Shown: positions 9,793 through 19,338, counted from the first letter of the stretch. The stretch: DNA of 64,000 bases from Desulfoscipio geothermicus (GCA_016841645.1 JAENYS010000003.1:62001-126000), one strand, 5' to 3'. Numbers and translations are program-made. The notes: a model not told the origin generated them from the letters alone.

Positions 9793-10302
9793 ATGAGGGT
9801 GGGTATTGGATATGATGTGCACCAACTAGTGGAAGGACGGCCATTGATTTTGGGCGGGGTGGAAGTGCCTTATAATATGGGACTACAAGGCCATTCTGAT
9901 GCTGATGTGTTGGTGCATGCTGTGATGGACGCTTTGCTGGGTGCTGCAGGGCTTGGTGATATTGGCATGCATTTCCCCGATACTGACCGGCAATACCATG
10001 GTATTTCTAGTCTCGTGCTATTGAATAGGGTTATTAATCTTCTTAGCAACCGCTTCTGGAGTTTGGGTAATGTGGATGCCGTGGTTATTGCTCAGGCTCC
10101 CAAGCTATCCCCTTATATAGAGCAAATGAGGATGAATATGGCCCGAGAAATGGGTGTGGCCACGGAGTTGGTTAGTATAAAGGCTACAACTACGGAAAAA
10201 TTAGGCTTTGCCGGACGTGGTGAAGGTATTGCTGCCCAGGCGGTGGCGTGTGTTTATAATACAAATGTGCTTAGTTTTGAACGAACATATTATGGTGAGT
10301 AA
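9793..10302 (+). CDS. ispF: IspF, 2-C-methyl-D-erythritol 2,4-cyclodiphosphate synthase
   Basis: Cyclises CDP-ME 2-phosphate in the MEP pathway. Metal ligands are seen in GYDVHQL (D8, H10) and [20 protein letters not shown] and [19 protein letters not shown] are family motifs. The ATG follows AGGAGGT inside the end of ispD. 169 residues, slightly longer than the usual 155-160 because of a C-terminal extension ([15 protein letters not shown]). gltX and cysE, which often follow, are absent. Confidence 0.95.
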   Translation: MRVGIGYDVHQLVEGRPLILGGVEVPYNMGLQGHSDADVLVHAVMDALLGAAGLGDIGMHFPDTDRQYHGISSLVLLNRVINLLSNRFWSLGNVDAVVIAQAPKLSPYIEQMRMNMAREMGVATELVSIKATTTEKLGFAGRGEGIAAQAVACVYNTNVLSFERTYYGE

Positions 10303-10307
10303 ATATT

Positions 10308-10346
10308 AAGCCGTATCCTTAAACAATTTGTGGGATACGGCTTTAA
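10308..10346 (+). terminator. Terminator-like hairpin after ispF
   Basis: AAGCCGTATCC (10308-10318) pairs perfectly with GGATACGGCTT across a 14-base loop, followed by a short T-rich stretch (TTAACTTATT). The stem is strong, the T-run modest. Confidence 0.7.
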
Positions 10347-10388
10347 CTTATTGACAGGCTCTTTTGGCTGGTAGATTAGTGCAAGAAG

Positions 10389-10418
10389 TTGCTTGTAAAT
10401 GCTGCGCAGTGCTATAAT
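10389..10418 (+). promoter_or_regulatory. Probable SigA promoter for cysS
   Basis: TTGCTT (10389-10394), 18 bases, TATAAT (10413-10418) with TG at 10410-10411 (extended -10). It would start a leader of about 210 bases. A TTGACA at 10351 lacks a good -10 at proper spacing. Confidence 0.65.
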
Positions 10419-10424
10419 TAGGTG

Positions 10425-10620
10425 TCGAAAAGACATACAGTTTCAGGTTTGAACTATCGTTAGCGAAACTGGATTTGCACCAAGGCAAACTGGAACTTTG
10501 TTATAGGTGGGGCATTTTAGACATACATGCAAAAATACGCAAAAATTAGCAAGCGTTTAAAGTACTGTAAACGGTATTATCAGTCGATAAATGATGAATA
10601 CCAGTTTAGTGGAGAAAGGA
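10425..10620 (+). other. Structured 5' leader of cysS with alternative pairings
   Basis: CAGTTT (10438-10443) can pair with AAACTG at 10466 or with the identical AAACTGG at 10487; CCAGTTT at 10601-10607, just before the ribosome site, could pair with either AAACTGG. A separate local stem joins TAAACGGTATT (near 10568) with AATACCAGTTTA. There is no T-box consensus (AGGGTGGNACCGCG). This suggests a cis-acting RNA for cysteinyl-tRNA synthetase, type unknown. Confidence 0.45.
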
Positions 10621-10637
10621 ACGGGAATTATTGGATT

Positions 10638-12095
10638 ATGCGTATATATAATACCTTGACCAGAAAAAAGGAAGAGTTTATTCCACGGCAGCCGGGCAAA
10701 GTGGCCATATATGTTTGCGGCCCAACCACTTATAATTATATCCATCTGGGTAACGCCCGGCCTATCGTGTTTTTTGATACGGTACGCCGGTACTTTAAAT
10801 ATCGAGGATTTAATGTATTATATGCCCAAAACTTTACAGATATTGATGATAAGATAATTAACAGGGCTCGGGAAGAAGGGGATGATCCACTGGCTCTGGC
10901 CGACCGCTATATCGGTGAATATTTTAAGGATGCCGATGCGTTAAATGTATTGCGGGCGGACATTCACCCTAAAGTGTCAGGTCATATTACGGAGATTATC
11001 GAGTTAGTTGGAACATTGGTTGACAAGGACTTTGCTTACATGGTAGATGGAGACGTTTATTATAATGTGCGAAAGTATGCCGGTTACGGTAAATTGTCCG
11101 GTCGAACTCTGGAGGATATGCAAGCCGGTGCTAGGGTGGAGGTTGATGCACGAAAAAACGATCCTATGGATTTCGCATTATGGAAATCCACAAAGCCTGG
11201 TGAACCCGCCTGGGATAGCCCTTGGGGTGAGGGCAGGCCTGGCTGGCATATTGAATGTTCCGCCATGGCGCTCAAATATTTGGGTATTAACTTTGATATA
11301 CATGGTGGTGGGTTTGACTTAATTTTCCCCCACCATGAAAATGAGATTGCTCAGGCAGAAGCGGCCACCGGCCAGCCTTTTGCCCGGTACTGGATGCATA
11401 ATGGATTTATTACCATAAACCGGGAAAAAATGAGCAAGTCCTTAGGCAATTTTTTTCTGGTGCGTGATATTTTAAGTAAGTTTGCACCCGAAGTAGTGCG
11501 CTTTTACCTATTGGGGACACATTATCGAAGCCCCCTTGATTTTGATTATGAAAAACTTGCCGCTGCCCAAAAGGGACTGGAGCGTATAAAAACCAGCCTG
11601 CGTTTACTTGACGAGGCCTTGGAGGGCCGGGAATCAGGTGACGAGGCGAGGCCTGATCTTGCTCTGGACTCTCGTTTGGAAGAAATACTCCTCGAATTTG
11701 AAAAGGCCATGGATGACGATTTTAATACCGCTCTGGCCATTGGCATGATGTTTAATCTTGCCCGGGAAGTGAACAGTTACTTGCAAAAGAACGATTTCCC
11801 CGGCTTGGCGGAAAAAATAGCTTCCTTGCAGAAAGCCCGGCAGATGTTCGTTCGGTTTAACTGCGTACTGGGAATATTTAAAACTAGTGCCGGCGGCAAT
11901 ATTTTGCGGGAAGACAAAGATATGGAAAAGGAAAGACTGGTGGAGGATTTAATTGATTTAATTATTGAGATCAGGCAAACAGCACGTCAAAATAAAGACT
12001 GGCCTACTGCTGATCGCCTGCGTGACCGGTTAAAGGAGTTGGGCATTGCGCTCGAGGATACCCCTGATGGTGTGCGCTGGAAAAGACAGGGGTAA
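10638..12095 (+). CDS. cysS: Cysteinyl-tRNA synthetase
   Basis: Charges tRNA-Cys. Class I signatures are present: the HIGH-equivalent [14 protein letters not shown] as [11 protein letters not shown], and zinc-site residues in [17 protein letters not shown] and [11 protein letters not shown] 10638 was chosen because the protein then begins [14 protein letters not shown] like other family members and GGAGAAAGGA lies upstream; the frame stays open back to an ATG at 10527, but that stretch is lysine/tyrosine-rich leader. 485 residues. mrnC starts two bases after its stop. Confidence 0.97.
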   Translation: MRIYNTLTRKKEEFIPRQPGKVAIYVCGPTTYNYIHLGNARPIVFFDTVRRYFKYRGFNVLYAQNFTDIDDKIINRAREEGDDPLALADRYIGEYFKDADALNVLRADIHPKVSGHITEIIELVGTLVDKDFAYMVDGDVYYNVRKYAGYGKLSGRTLEDMQAGARVEVDARKNDPMDFALWKSTKPGEPAWDSPWGEGRPGWHIECSAMALKYLGINFDIHGGGFDLIFPHHENEIAQAEAATGQPFARYWMHNGFITINREKMSKSLGNFFLVRDILSKFAPEVVRFYLLGTHYRSPLDFDYEKLAAAQKGLERIKTSLRLLDEALEGRESGDEARPDLALDSRLEEILLEFEKAMDDDFNTALAIGMMFNLAREVNSYLQKNDFPGLAEKIASLQKARQMFVRFNCVLGIFKTSAGGNILREDKDMEKERLVEDLIDLIIEIRQTARQNKDWPTADRLRDRLKELGIALEDTPDGVRWKRQG

Positions 12096-12097
12096 TT

Positions 12098-12523
12098 ATG
12101 TTTGGAGAAAAGGTCTTAAACATTGACCCCCGGGAAGTGCCCTCTTTGGCTTTGGCTTATATTGGGGATGCGGTATACGAACTGGCGGTGCGAGAATATC
12201 TGGTAAACCAGGGGATAACTAATGTTAATAAATTACACCGGGAGGCAGTGAAGCATGTGCGGGCCTCTACTCAGGCTAGGGTTTTCCGCGCCTTGGATGG
12301 ACACCTCAATAAAACCGAGGAAGCAGTGGCTCGACGCGGGCGTAACGCCAAACCCGCCCATGCGCCGAGGGGGGACAGCGTAATTGAATACCGGCATAGC
12401 ACCGGTTTTGAAAGCCTGGTGGGTTACCTGTATCTACAACGAGATTGGTCCAGGCTGGAGGAAATATTAAGTTTAGCTCGGGAAGTTATCAAGCAGGAAT
12501 TGTTGACGGGTGTTGAAAGTTGA
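12098..12523 (+). CDS. mrnC: Mini-ribonuclease III
   Basis: RNase III-like enzyme lacking a double-stranded RNA-binding domain; in Bacillus it matures 23S rRNA. The catalytic signature is YIGDAVYELAVREYL, with a second acidic cluster in EYRHSTGFESLVGYLYL. 141 residues, typical. It follows cysS at a distance of two bases, the standard Firmicute arrangement. Confidence 0.95.
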   Translation: MFGEKVLNIDPREVPSLALAYIGDAVYELAVREYLVNQGITNVNKLHREAVKHVRASTQARVFRALDGHLNKTEEAVARRGRNAKPAHAPRGDSVIEYRHSTGFESLVGYLYLQRDWSRLEEILSLAREVIKQELLTGVES

Positions 12524-12576
12524 ATTTGGTCGTAGCAGGATAGGATTATATAAATAGTCTTTGGGGGAACAATGTT

Positions 12577-13317
12577 ATGGGGAGAACTGAGTTACGGGTA
12601 GAATTACTGCAGTATACCCATAGTCCTGAGCAGTTGGTGGCTTTAGCGGCAAAGCTTTGTTATTCATCCGCTGATATAGGAGAACTGCAAAAGGGTATTA
12701 CCGAGCGGGATCAATCCCATTTCGTACGCAAATTAGCAGATATGGGGCACCTATCGCCCGTGGAACATGCTAGTTTTACTTTTGGGGTGGAGGGAGTGTC
12801 CCGGAGTCTCTTGGCACAGATAACCAGGCATCGAATTGCGAGCTTCAGTGTAAAGTCCCAGCGATATGTAAGTGAGGACGGTGTGGCCAAATCAGATGGT
12901 GTGTTTAATTATATAATTCCACCGCGTATTGCCGCCTTGGGTGCCGCAGATGTCCAGGAATATGCCGGGCAAATGGCAATAATACAGCAATGGTATGACG
13001 GGTGGCTGGAAAAACTGGCTTGCTATGGTGATGCAGCTCGGGAGGATGCCCGGTTTATTCTGCCCAATGCAGCTGAAACTAAGCTGGTGGTTACAATGAA
13101 CGCCCGGGAATTGTTGCATTTTTTTGCCCTGCGCTGCTGTAACCGGGCACAGTGGGAAATCCGCACACTAGCCACCGAAATGCTGCGCCTGGTACGGAGG
13201 GAGTCCCCCGAATTGTTTAGGAATGCCGGTCCCGGTTGTCTATCAGGACCTTGCCCGGAAGGTGCAATGTGCTGTGGCGAACAGGCTAAAGTGCGCGATA
13301 AGTTTCTGAAACTATAG
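12577..13317 (+). CDS. thyX: ThyX, flavin-dependent thymidylate synthase
   Basis: Makes dTMP from dUMP using FAD and methylene-tetrahydrofolate. The ThyX motif is seen as RHRIASFSVKSQRY near residue 85, and nucleotide-binding residues in AAETKLVVTMNARELLHFF. The C-terminus has clustered cysteines (GCLSGPCPEGAMCCGE), which is known in some clostridial members. ATG 12577 follows GGGGGAA by about nine bases. 246 residues. It sits between mrnC and rlmB, as in other Clostridia. Confidence 0.96.
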   Translation: MGRTELRVELLQYTHSPEQLVALAAKLCYSSADIGELQKGITERDQSHFVRKLADMGHLSPVEHASFTFGVEGVSRSLLAQITRHRIASFSVKSQRYVSEDGVAKSDGVFNYIIPPRIAALGAADVQEYAGQMAIIQQWYDGWLEKLACYGDAAREDARFILPNAAETKLVVTMNARELLHFFALRCCNRAQWEIRTLATEMLRLVRRESPELFRNAGPGCLSGPCPEGAMCCGEQAKVRDKFLKL

Positions 13318-13336
13318 TTGCTGGGTGGGGGAATTT

Positions 13337-14068
13337 ATGGAACAAATTGTTATTGGGCGCAATCCGGTATGTGAAGCGTTACGGGCCGGCCGGGCCATAA
13401 ATAAAATATACCTGGCCAGGGGTATGAAATCAGCCGCCACCGCAGATATTATCAATTTGGCCAGGGAAAAACAGGTGCCCGTGCAAAATGTGGATAAGCA
13501 ATTTTTAGATCGTTTGGCACCTGGTACGGTGCATCAGGGTGTAATTGCTCAGGCGGCACCTTATGCATATGTAGAGCTTGAAGATATACTAGCTGCTGTA
13601 AAGGACGCTGATCCTTTATTAGTGCTGCTGGATGAGGTTACGGATCCTCATAATTTAGGGGCCGTCATTCGATCTGCTGATGCGGCGGGAGCACACGGAG
13701 TGATTATACCCAGGCGCCGGGCTGCAGCGGTTACTTCTGTGGTGGTTAAGTCCTCGGCCGGAGCAGTGGAGTTTTTGCCCGTAGCCCGGGTGGGTAATAT
13801 AGCCCGAACCATTGAATTACTCAAAGAACGGGGTATTTGGGTGGTGGGTGCGCATCCCGATGCCCCGCAATTGGTTTGGGATGCTCCCTTGACAGGTCCG
13901 CTGGCCATAGTAATAGGTGGGGAGGATAAAGGGCTGGGACGGCTGGTACGTGAAAAGTGCGATATGTTAGTTAAGCTCCCTATGGCGGGCCGGGTTAATT
14001 CACTTAACGCCTCAGTTGCGGCTGCTCTGGTGTTATTTGATGCGGTACGCCAGAGAAGTAGGGGATAA
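13337..14068 (+). CDS. rlmB: 23S rRNA (guanosine-2'-O-)-methyltransferase RlmB
   Basis: SpoU/TrmH-class SAM methyltransferase. The N-terminal substrate-binding domain (IVIGRNPVCEALRAGR) is followed by the three knotted-fold motifs: LDEVTDPHNLGAVIRSADA, VIGGEDKGLG and LPMAGRVNSLNASVAAAL. ATG 13337 was chosen over GTG 13325 because the latter lies inside the GGTGGGGGAA ribosome site. 243 residues. Its stop is one base before rae1. Confidence 0.95.
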   Translation: MEQIVIGRNPVCEALRAGRAINKIYLARGMKSAATADIINLAREKQVPVQNVDKQFLDRLAPGTVHQGVIAQAAPYAYVELEDILAAVKDADPLLVLLDEVTDPHNLGAVIRSADAAGAHGVIIPRRRAAAVTSVVVKSSAGAVEFLPVARVGNIARTIELLKERGIWVVGAHPDAPQLVWDAPLTGPLAIVIGGEDKGLGRLVREKCDMLVKLPMAGRVNSLNASVAAALVLFDAVRQRSRG

Positions 14069-14069
14069 A

Positions 14070-14582
14070 ATGAATGAATACATAGTAGTGGATGGTTATA
14101 ATGTTATCCATGCTTGGCCGGAATTGGCCAAATTGGCGAACGAAAACCTGGAACATGCTCGGGACAAGTTAGTGGACATTTTAGTTAATTATGCCGGGTT
14201 TAGCGGCGACAGGGTTGTGTTGGTTTTTGACGCACATAGTGTCAAGGGTGATGTGGAGAGGTATATAGAAGTAAATGGGGTGCAAATTTTTTATACTCGG
14301 GAAGAAGAAACTGCTGACTCTTTGATTGAAAGGTTGGTTGGCGATATTCCAAAGGATGGGAATATCCGGGTGGTTACTTCCGATTGGGAGGAACAAAGGG
14401 TTATTTTTGGGCGTGGTGCTTACCGTATGACGCCAAAAGAGCTTATGACCAGGATGCGTGAGATAGGGAAAGAAAATCGGCGGCATTTGATGCGTAAAGA
14501 TTATACCGATAGTTATTTGGAAAACCGTTTAGCGGGGCATATTCGCCAAATATTTGAGCAGTGGAGAAGAAAAAAAGAATAG
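14070..14582 (+). CDS. rae1: NYN-domain endoribonuclease (Rae1/YacP)
   Basis: Ribosome-associated endoribonuclease of the PIN-like NYN fold; B. subtilis Rae1 (YacP) cuts mRNA in the ribosomal A site. Catalytic acidic residues are in VVDGYNVIHAWPE, VLVFDAHSV, TADSLIERL and VVTSDWEEQ. ATG 14070 was chosen because earlier in-frame codons lie inside rlmB. 170 residues. The neighbourhood rlmB-rae1-sigH is the same as in Bacillus. Confidence 0.92.
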   Translation: MNEYIVVDGYNVIHAWPELAKLANENLEHARDKLVDILVNYAGFSGDRVVLVFDAHSVKGDVERYIEVNGVQIFYTREEETADSLIERLVGDIPKDGNIRVVTSDWEEQRVIFGRGAYRMTPKELMTRMREIGKENRRHLMRKDYTDSYLENRLAGHIRQIFEQWRRKKE

Positions 14583-14609
14583 GGTATACATAGAAAGAAT
14601 CTTTTTTTC

Positions 14610-14638
14610 TTGACGAGCCCTTCGGGTATGGTTATAAT
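14610..14638 (+). promoter_or_regulatory. SigA promoter for sigH
   Basis: TTGACG (14610-14615), 17 bases, TATAAT (14633-14638). The spacer contains a small inverted repeat (GCCC TTC GGGT). It would give a leader of about 160 bases containing the palindrome ACTAGCTAGT; no known element was recognised in it. Confidence 0.75.
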
Positions 14639-14809
14639 AAAATCTGTAAATGTGTGTACTAGCTAGTTGATTATAATATTTATATCGTTTTTATGCCCCA
14701 TGGCTATCTGGGACTAATAGTGCCTGGATTTTAATTGTCTTAAGAAGCGGTGTGGGTTGTTTTTTTCTTTGTATGTTTCGTTGGGGAGATTACGGCGGGA
14801 GGGATATTG

Positions 14810-15454
14810 TTGAATATACACGCCCAAATGGATGCTTCCAGCGATTTTCAATTGATGATTGATGAAGACGTTGTGGAGTTTGCTCGTGAGGGTGACGATG
14901 CAGCTCTTGAGTATTTAATCAACAAATATAAAAATTTTGTTCGAGCCAAAGCCCGTTCTTATTTTTTGATCGGTGCAGACCGTGAGGATATTATCCAGGA
15001 GGGTATGATCGGTCTATATAAGGCTATTCGTGATTTTCGGATGGACAAGTTGTCGTCTTTTCGTGCTTTTGCAGAACTATGTATTACACGACAGATCATA
15101 ACAGCTATTAAAACTGCAACCAGGCAAAAACATATTCCACTAAATTCGTATGTTTCTTTGAATAAACCCATTTATGACGAGGACTCTGATCGTACCTTGC
15201 TGGATGTTATATCAGGTTCCAAAATATCCGACCCTGAAGAGCTAATTATCAGCCGGGAAGAATTCGATGACATAGAAGAAAAGATGGGCGAGATACTGAG
15301 TTCATTGGAGTGGAAAGTGTTGATGTCTTACCTGGAAGGCAAATCTTACCAGGAAATTGCCGAAGATCTTAAAAGACATGTTAAATCTATTGACAATGCT
15401 TTACAAAGAGTAAAACGCAAGCTGGAGCGTTACTTGGAAAAACGGGAAGCTTAA
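14810..15454 (+). CDS. sigH: RNA polymerase sigma-H factor
   Basis: Sigma factor for the transition state and the onset of sporulation. Region 2 is seen in DDAALEYLINKYKNFVRAKA and GADREDIIQEGMIGLYKAIRDF, and region 4 in SYQEIAEDLKRHVKSIDNAL. TTG 14810 was chosen because GGGAGGG ends six bases upstream and gives a 214-residue product, the normal size; the frame extends upstream into an improbable hydrophobic stretch. The presence of SigH supports a spore-forming organism. Confidence 0.95.
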   Translation: MNIHAQMDASSDFQLMIDEDVVEFAREGDDAALEYLINKYKNFVRAKARSYFLIGADREDIIQEGMIGLYKAIRDFRMDKLSSFRAFAELCITRQIITAIKTATRQKHIPLNSYVSLNKPIYDEDSDRTLLDVISGSKISDPEELIISREEFDDIEEKMGEILSSLEWKVLMSYLEGKSYQEIAEDLKRHVKSIDNALQRVKRKLERYLEKREA

Positions 15455-15471
15455 TAATTTTTTAAGGTCAC

Positions 15472-15509
15472 GAAAGCCGGATTGCTCGTCGGGGCAGCCG
15501 GCTTTTCTG
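15472..15509 (+). terminator. Terminator after sigH
   Basis: GAAAGCCGG (15472-15480) pairs with CCGGCTTTTC (15498-15507) over a 17-base loop, with T-rich sequence following. Confidence 0.8.
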
Positions 15510-15546
15510 TTGTATTACATTATTTTATTTTAATTACATCAATCTG

Positions 15547-15575
15547 TTGACAAAGATACCTCCATCGATTATAAT
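15547..15575 (+). promoter_or_regulatory. Consensus promoter for the tRNA cluster
   Basis: TTGACA (15547-15552), 17 bases, TATAAT (15570-15575): both boxes perfect, 16 bases before the first tRNA. Confidence 0.88.
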
Positions 15576-15591
15576 AAATTTTGTCGCTAGT

Positions 15592-15667
15592 GCCGGCGTA
15601 GCTCAATTGGTAGAGCAGCTGACTTGTAATCAGCAGGTTGCGGGTTCGAGTCCCATCGCCGGCTCCA
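15592..15667 (+). tRNA. tRNA-Thr (anticodon TGT)
   Basis: 76-base cloverleaf with CCA encoded. Acceptor GCCGGCG/CGCCGGC, anticodon stem GCTGA/TCAGC with loop CTTGTAA (anticodon TGT). The T-stem GCGGG/CCCAT has one C-A mismatch and one wobble, slightly weaker than usual. Confidence 0.95.
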
Positions 15668-15705
15668 GTATTGTTTGGTTTAATAGATTTGCTGAACGTA
15701 ACAGA

Positions 15706-15790
<85 letters not shown>

Positions 15791-15820
15791 AAACCTAAAC
15801 AAACTTACAACAACTGATAT

Positions 15821-15849
15821 TTGAAAAGTGTTTAATAATGTGGTATAGT
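15821..15849 (+). promoter_or_regulatory. Promoter before initiator tRNA
   Basis: TTGAAA (15821-15826), 17 bases, TATAGT (15844-15849) with TG one base upstream. It would give the last three tRNAs their own promoter. Confidence 0.6.
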
Positions 15850-15861
15850 AATAAATGTTGA

Positions 15862-15937
15862 CGCGGGGTGGAGCAGCTGGCAGCTCGTCGGGCTCATAAC
15901 CCGAAGGTCGGGGGTTCAAATCCCCCCCCCGCAACCA
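15862..15937 (+). tRNA. Initiator tRNA-Met (anticodon CAT)
   Basis: 76 bases with encoded CCA. Diagnostic initiator features: unpaired first position (C1 opposite A72) and three consecutive G-C pairs at the base of the anticodon stem (TCGGG/CCCGA) around loop CTCATAA. Confidence 0.95.
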
Positions 15938-15940
15938 AAT

Positions 15941-16016
<76 letters not shown>

Positions 16017-16027
16017 GCTTAATATAC

Positions 16028-16104
16028 GGCGGCGTAGCTCAGATGGTTAGAGCATGCGGTTCATACCCGCAGTGTCCGGGGTTCAAATCCCTGCGCCGCT
16101 ACCA
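16028..16104 (+). tRNA. tRNA-Met, elongator (anticodon CAT)
   Basis: 77 bases. Acceptor GGCGGCG against CGCCGCT (one G-U pair), anticodon stem TGCGG/CCGCA with loop TTCATAC, CCA encoded. It lacks initiator features. A lysidine-modified tRNA-Ile with the same anticodon is possible but less likely. Confidence 0.88.
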
Positions 16105-16108
16105 ATAA

Positions 16109-16129
16109 ACCAGCAAAAGCTGGTTTTTT
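16109..16129 (+). terminator. Terminator after the tRNA cluster
   Basis: CCAGC-AAAA-GCTGG followed by TTTTTT: short, compact and typical. Confidence 0.85.
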
Positions 16130-16408
16130 GCATTTCATCATTTGATAATTTTTTATGGCTGAAGAAGGATTTATTTGATAACTATCGAATAAAAATGTTG
16201 TTGTTTTGGTGTCGGTTAATAAAAATGGTAAAATTGGCAATAATAAATAAATGTTCTTCATACATAGCGATACAGGTAAAATTTCGTTTGGATTTTGTGG
16301 GATTATATAATGACCTTGTATGTTTTTAATTTGGCCTAGCTTTAGGCATTTAAGCATAGTTCATGCGTAATTAATGCTGATTGGCGAATATGCCACAAAC
16401 TATAATTT
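16130..16408 (+). promoter_or_regulatory. AT-rich region upstream of tuf copy 1
   Basis: No gene is supported here. The stretch is strongly AT-rich. A TATAAT at 16306-16311 is the best -10 box but has no good -35 at 17 bases, so the tuf promoter is probably here but not firmly placed. No hairpin or repeat stands out. Confidence 0.4.
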
Positions 16409-16439
16409 AGGATAAAGCAAGGAGGAATTAAAACCAACC

Positions 16440-17642
<1,203 letters not shown>

Positions 17643-17654
17643 TTATTATGTGTT

Positions 17655-17690
17655 AAGGGTGGTTAATAGGTCGCGCCGATTTCCACCCTT
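17655..17690 (+). terminator. Hairpin after tuf copy 1
   Basis: AAGGGTGG (17655-17662) pairs with CCACCCTT (17683-17690) across a 20-base loop. Only ATCTTG follows, so it is a terminator candidate without a proper T-run. Confidence 0.55.
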
Positions 17691-17693
17691 ATC

Positions 17694-17722
17694 TTGACAC
17701 CACATTTGAATTGTGATAAAGT
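17694..17722 (+). promoter_or_regulatory. Promoter for rpmG-secE-nusG
   Basis: TTGACA (17694-17699), 17 bases, TAAAGT (17717-17722) with TG at 17714-17715. The -35 is perfect and the -10 fair. Confidence 0.65.
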
Positions 17723-17739
17723 TTGTAAGGTAATTTTTA

Positions 17740-17763
17740 AAAAAAGGACAGAATGCCTTTTTT
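17740..17763 (+). terminator. Hairpin with T-run in the rpmG leader
   Basis: AAAAAAGG (17740-17747) pairs with CCTTTTTT (17756-17763) around an eight-base loop, between the promoter and the rpmG ribosome site. It could act as an attenuator, but the stem is mostly A-T. Confidence 0.4.
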
Positions 17764-17784
17764 AGTTTTAGGGAGGTGGGTCCG

Positions 17785-17934
17785 GTGAGGGTAGCTGTAA
17801 CGTTGGCCTGCACAGAGTGTAAGCAAAGAAATTATACCACAACTAAGAATAAGAAAAATGACCCTAACCGTATTGAGATGAAGAAGTATTGCAAGTTTTG
17901 TCATACCCATACCATGCATAAAGAGACCAGATAA
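17785..17934 (+). CDS. rpmG: Ribosomal protein L33 (zinc-binding form)
   Basis: 49-residue large-subunit protein starting at GTG behind GGGAGGTGGG. Two CxxC pairs (CTEC and CKFC) mark the zinc-binding form of L33. It precedes secE and nusG, the standard Firmicute order. Confidence 0.96.
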   Translation: MRVAVTLACTECKQRNYTTTKNKKNDPNRIEMKKYCKFCHTHTMHKETR

Positions 17935-17957
17935 GTATATTTAAGGATGTGGCATAA

Positions 17958-18272
17958 GTGGCCGTTGCCAAAAAACAAGATGGTTCTACGAAAAAAGATA
18001 AAGGCACAGGCGTTGGGAAAGAATTGGTTAAAAAAGATAACCGCAAAGAAGTGGCTAAAAAAAATGCTACTTCCAATAAGCCCAAACGGATTGAACAAAC
18101 TAAATCTTTTTTCCGTGGAGTAATGAACGAACTTAAAAAAGTGCACTGGCCAACTCGCAAAGAAACCATGATTTATACTTCGGTGGTTTTGGTTTCGGTT
18201 GTGTTTGTGGCAGTGCTAATCTGGGTATTTGATATAATTCTCGGATCGGCCATGGGTATGCTGATAAAATAA
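17958..18272 (+). CDS. secE: SecE, preprotein translocase subunit
   Basis: Small essential subunit of the SecYEG channel. 104 residues: a long lysine-rich cytoplasmic N-terminus (about 1-45), the conserved FFRGVMNELKKVHWPTRKE amphipathic helix, and one membrane segment (about 72-95). The GTG start is preceded by AAGGATGTGG. The extended basic N-terminus is longer than in Bacillus SecE. Confidence 0.95.
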   Translation: MAVAKKQDGSTKKDKGTGVGKELVKKDNRKEVAKKNATSNKPKRIEQTKSFFRGVMNELKKVHWPTRKETMIYTSVVLVSVVFVAVLIWVFDIILGSAMGMLIK

Positions 18273-18311
18273 TCAAGGGGGTGAGGGGCCTGCGTTCACG
18301 CCGGGTCCCTT

Positions 18312-18845
18312 ATGTTTATGAGTAAGCGCTGGTTTGTCATACATACCTATTCAGGTTACGAAAACAAGGTTAAGGCGAACCTGGAAAAGCGCATTGAATC
18401 CATGAATATGGAAGATAAGATATTCCGTATTTTGGTTCCCATGGAAGACGAGGTTGAGATCAAAGACGGCAAAAAAAAGGTTACCAAACGGAAAATTTTC
18501 CCCGGATATGTACTGGTGGAAATGATAATGACCGATGATTCATGGTATGTGGTGCGTAACACTCCCGGGGTAACCGGCTTTGTGGGTAGCGGGGCTAAAC
18601 CTATTCCGCTGGATGAAGCGGAGGCCCGTCAAATTATCAGGACAATGGGCATGGAAGAGATGCGTACCAAGGTTGACTTTAACGCCGGTGAGCAGGTGCG
18701 AGTTATCTCCGGGCCTTTTGAAAATTTTGGCGGGGTTATTGAAGAAATACTGCTGGATAAAAGCAAGTTAAGGGTATTGATATCCATGTTTGGCCGGGAA
18801 ACCCCGGTGGAGCTTGATTATAATCAAGTTGAAAAATTAAATTAA
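18312..18845 (+). CDS. nusG: NusG, transcription elongation/termination factor
   Basis: Binds RNA polymerase and couples it to the ribosome. The N-terminal NGN domain (RWFVIHTYSGYENKVKANLE) is followed by a C-terminal KOW domain (AGEQVRVISGPFENFGGVIEEI). 177 residues from ATG 18312; ATG 18318 (MSKRWFV) is equally plausible. The nearest good ribosome site (AAGGGGGTGAGGGG, 18275-18288) is about 25 bases upstream with a GC-rich hairpin between, an odd arrangement discussed in the findings. Confidence 0.96.
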   Translation: MFMSKRWFVIHTYSGYENKVKANLEKRIESMNMEDKIFRILVPMEDEVEIKDGKKKVTKRKIFPGYVLVEMIMTDDSWYVVRNTPGVTGFVGSGAKPIPLDEAEARQIIRTMGMEEMRTKVDFNAGEQVRVISGPFENFGGVIEEILLDKSKLRVLISMFGRETPVELDYNQVEKLN

Positions 18846-18867
18846 GCAGTGATAGGAGGTGTGACAT

Positions 18868-19293
18868 ATGGCTAAACGGGTGGCGGCAATTATCAAATTG
18901 CAGGTGACGGCGGGTAAAGCAACTCCCGCTCCTCCGGTAGGACCAGCATTGGGCCAACATGGGGTTAACATTATGCAATTTGTTAAAGATTATAATGAAC
19001 GTACTGCGAAGCAGGCGGGGATGATTGTCCCTGTGGAAATAACTGTTTATGAGGATAGGAGTTTTACGTTTGTCACTAAAACCCCGCCGGCAGCTGTGCT
19101 GTTGAAAAAGGCAGCCGGGTTGGAGACTGCTTCGGGTGAACCTAACAAGAAAAAAGTCGGCAAGGTAACCAGTGCTCAGGTGCAAGAAATTGCCGAGTTA
19201 AAGATGCAGGACTTAAACGCTACCAGTGTTGATGCGGCTATGCGCATGATTGAGGGGACTGCACGCAGCATGGGCATAGAGGTAGCCGGTTAA
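18868..19293 (+). CDS. rplK: Ribosomal protein L11
   Basis: Component of the GTPase-associated centre; binds 23S rRNA and is the target of thiopeptides. 141 residues with the proline-rich N-terminal domain ([20 protein letters not shown]) and C-terminal rRNA-binding domain. ATG behind GATAGGAGGTGTG. Confidence 0.97.
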   Translation: MAKRVAAIIKLQVTAGKATPAPPVGPALGQHGVNIMQFVKDYNERTAKQAGMIVPVEITVYEDRSFTFVTKTPPAAVLLKKAAGLETASGEPNKKKVGKVTSAQVQEIAELKMQDLNATSVDAAMRMIEGTARSMGIEVAG

Positions 19294-19338
19294 ACAATGT
19301 GGGAGGATTAATCCGTTATACCACAGGGAGGTCTATAT

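Noticed and set aside
10419-10637. T-box riboswitch for cysS
   Set aside because: The AGGGTGGNACCGCG core and a specifier-loop layout are not visible.
14616-14627. Inverted repeat in the sigH promoter spacer as an operator
   Set aside because: Only three G-C pairs plus a wobble; too small to support a claim.
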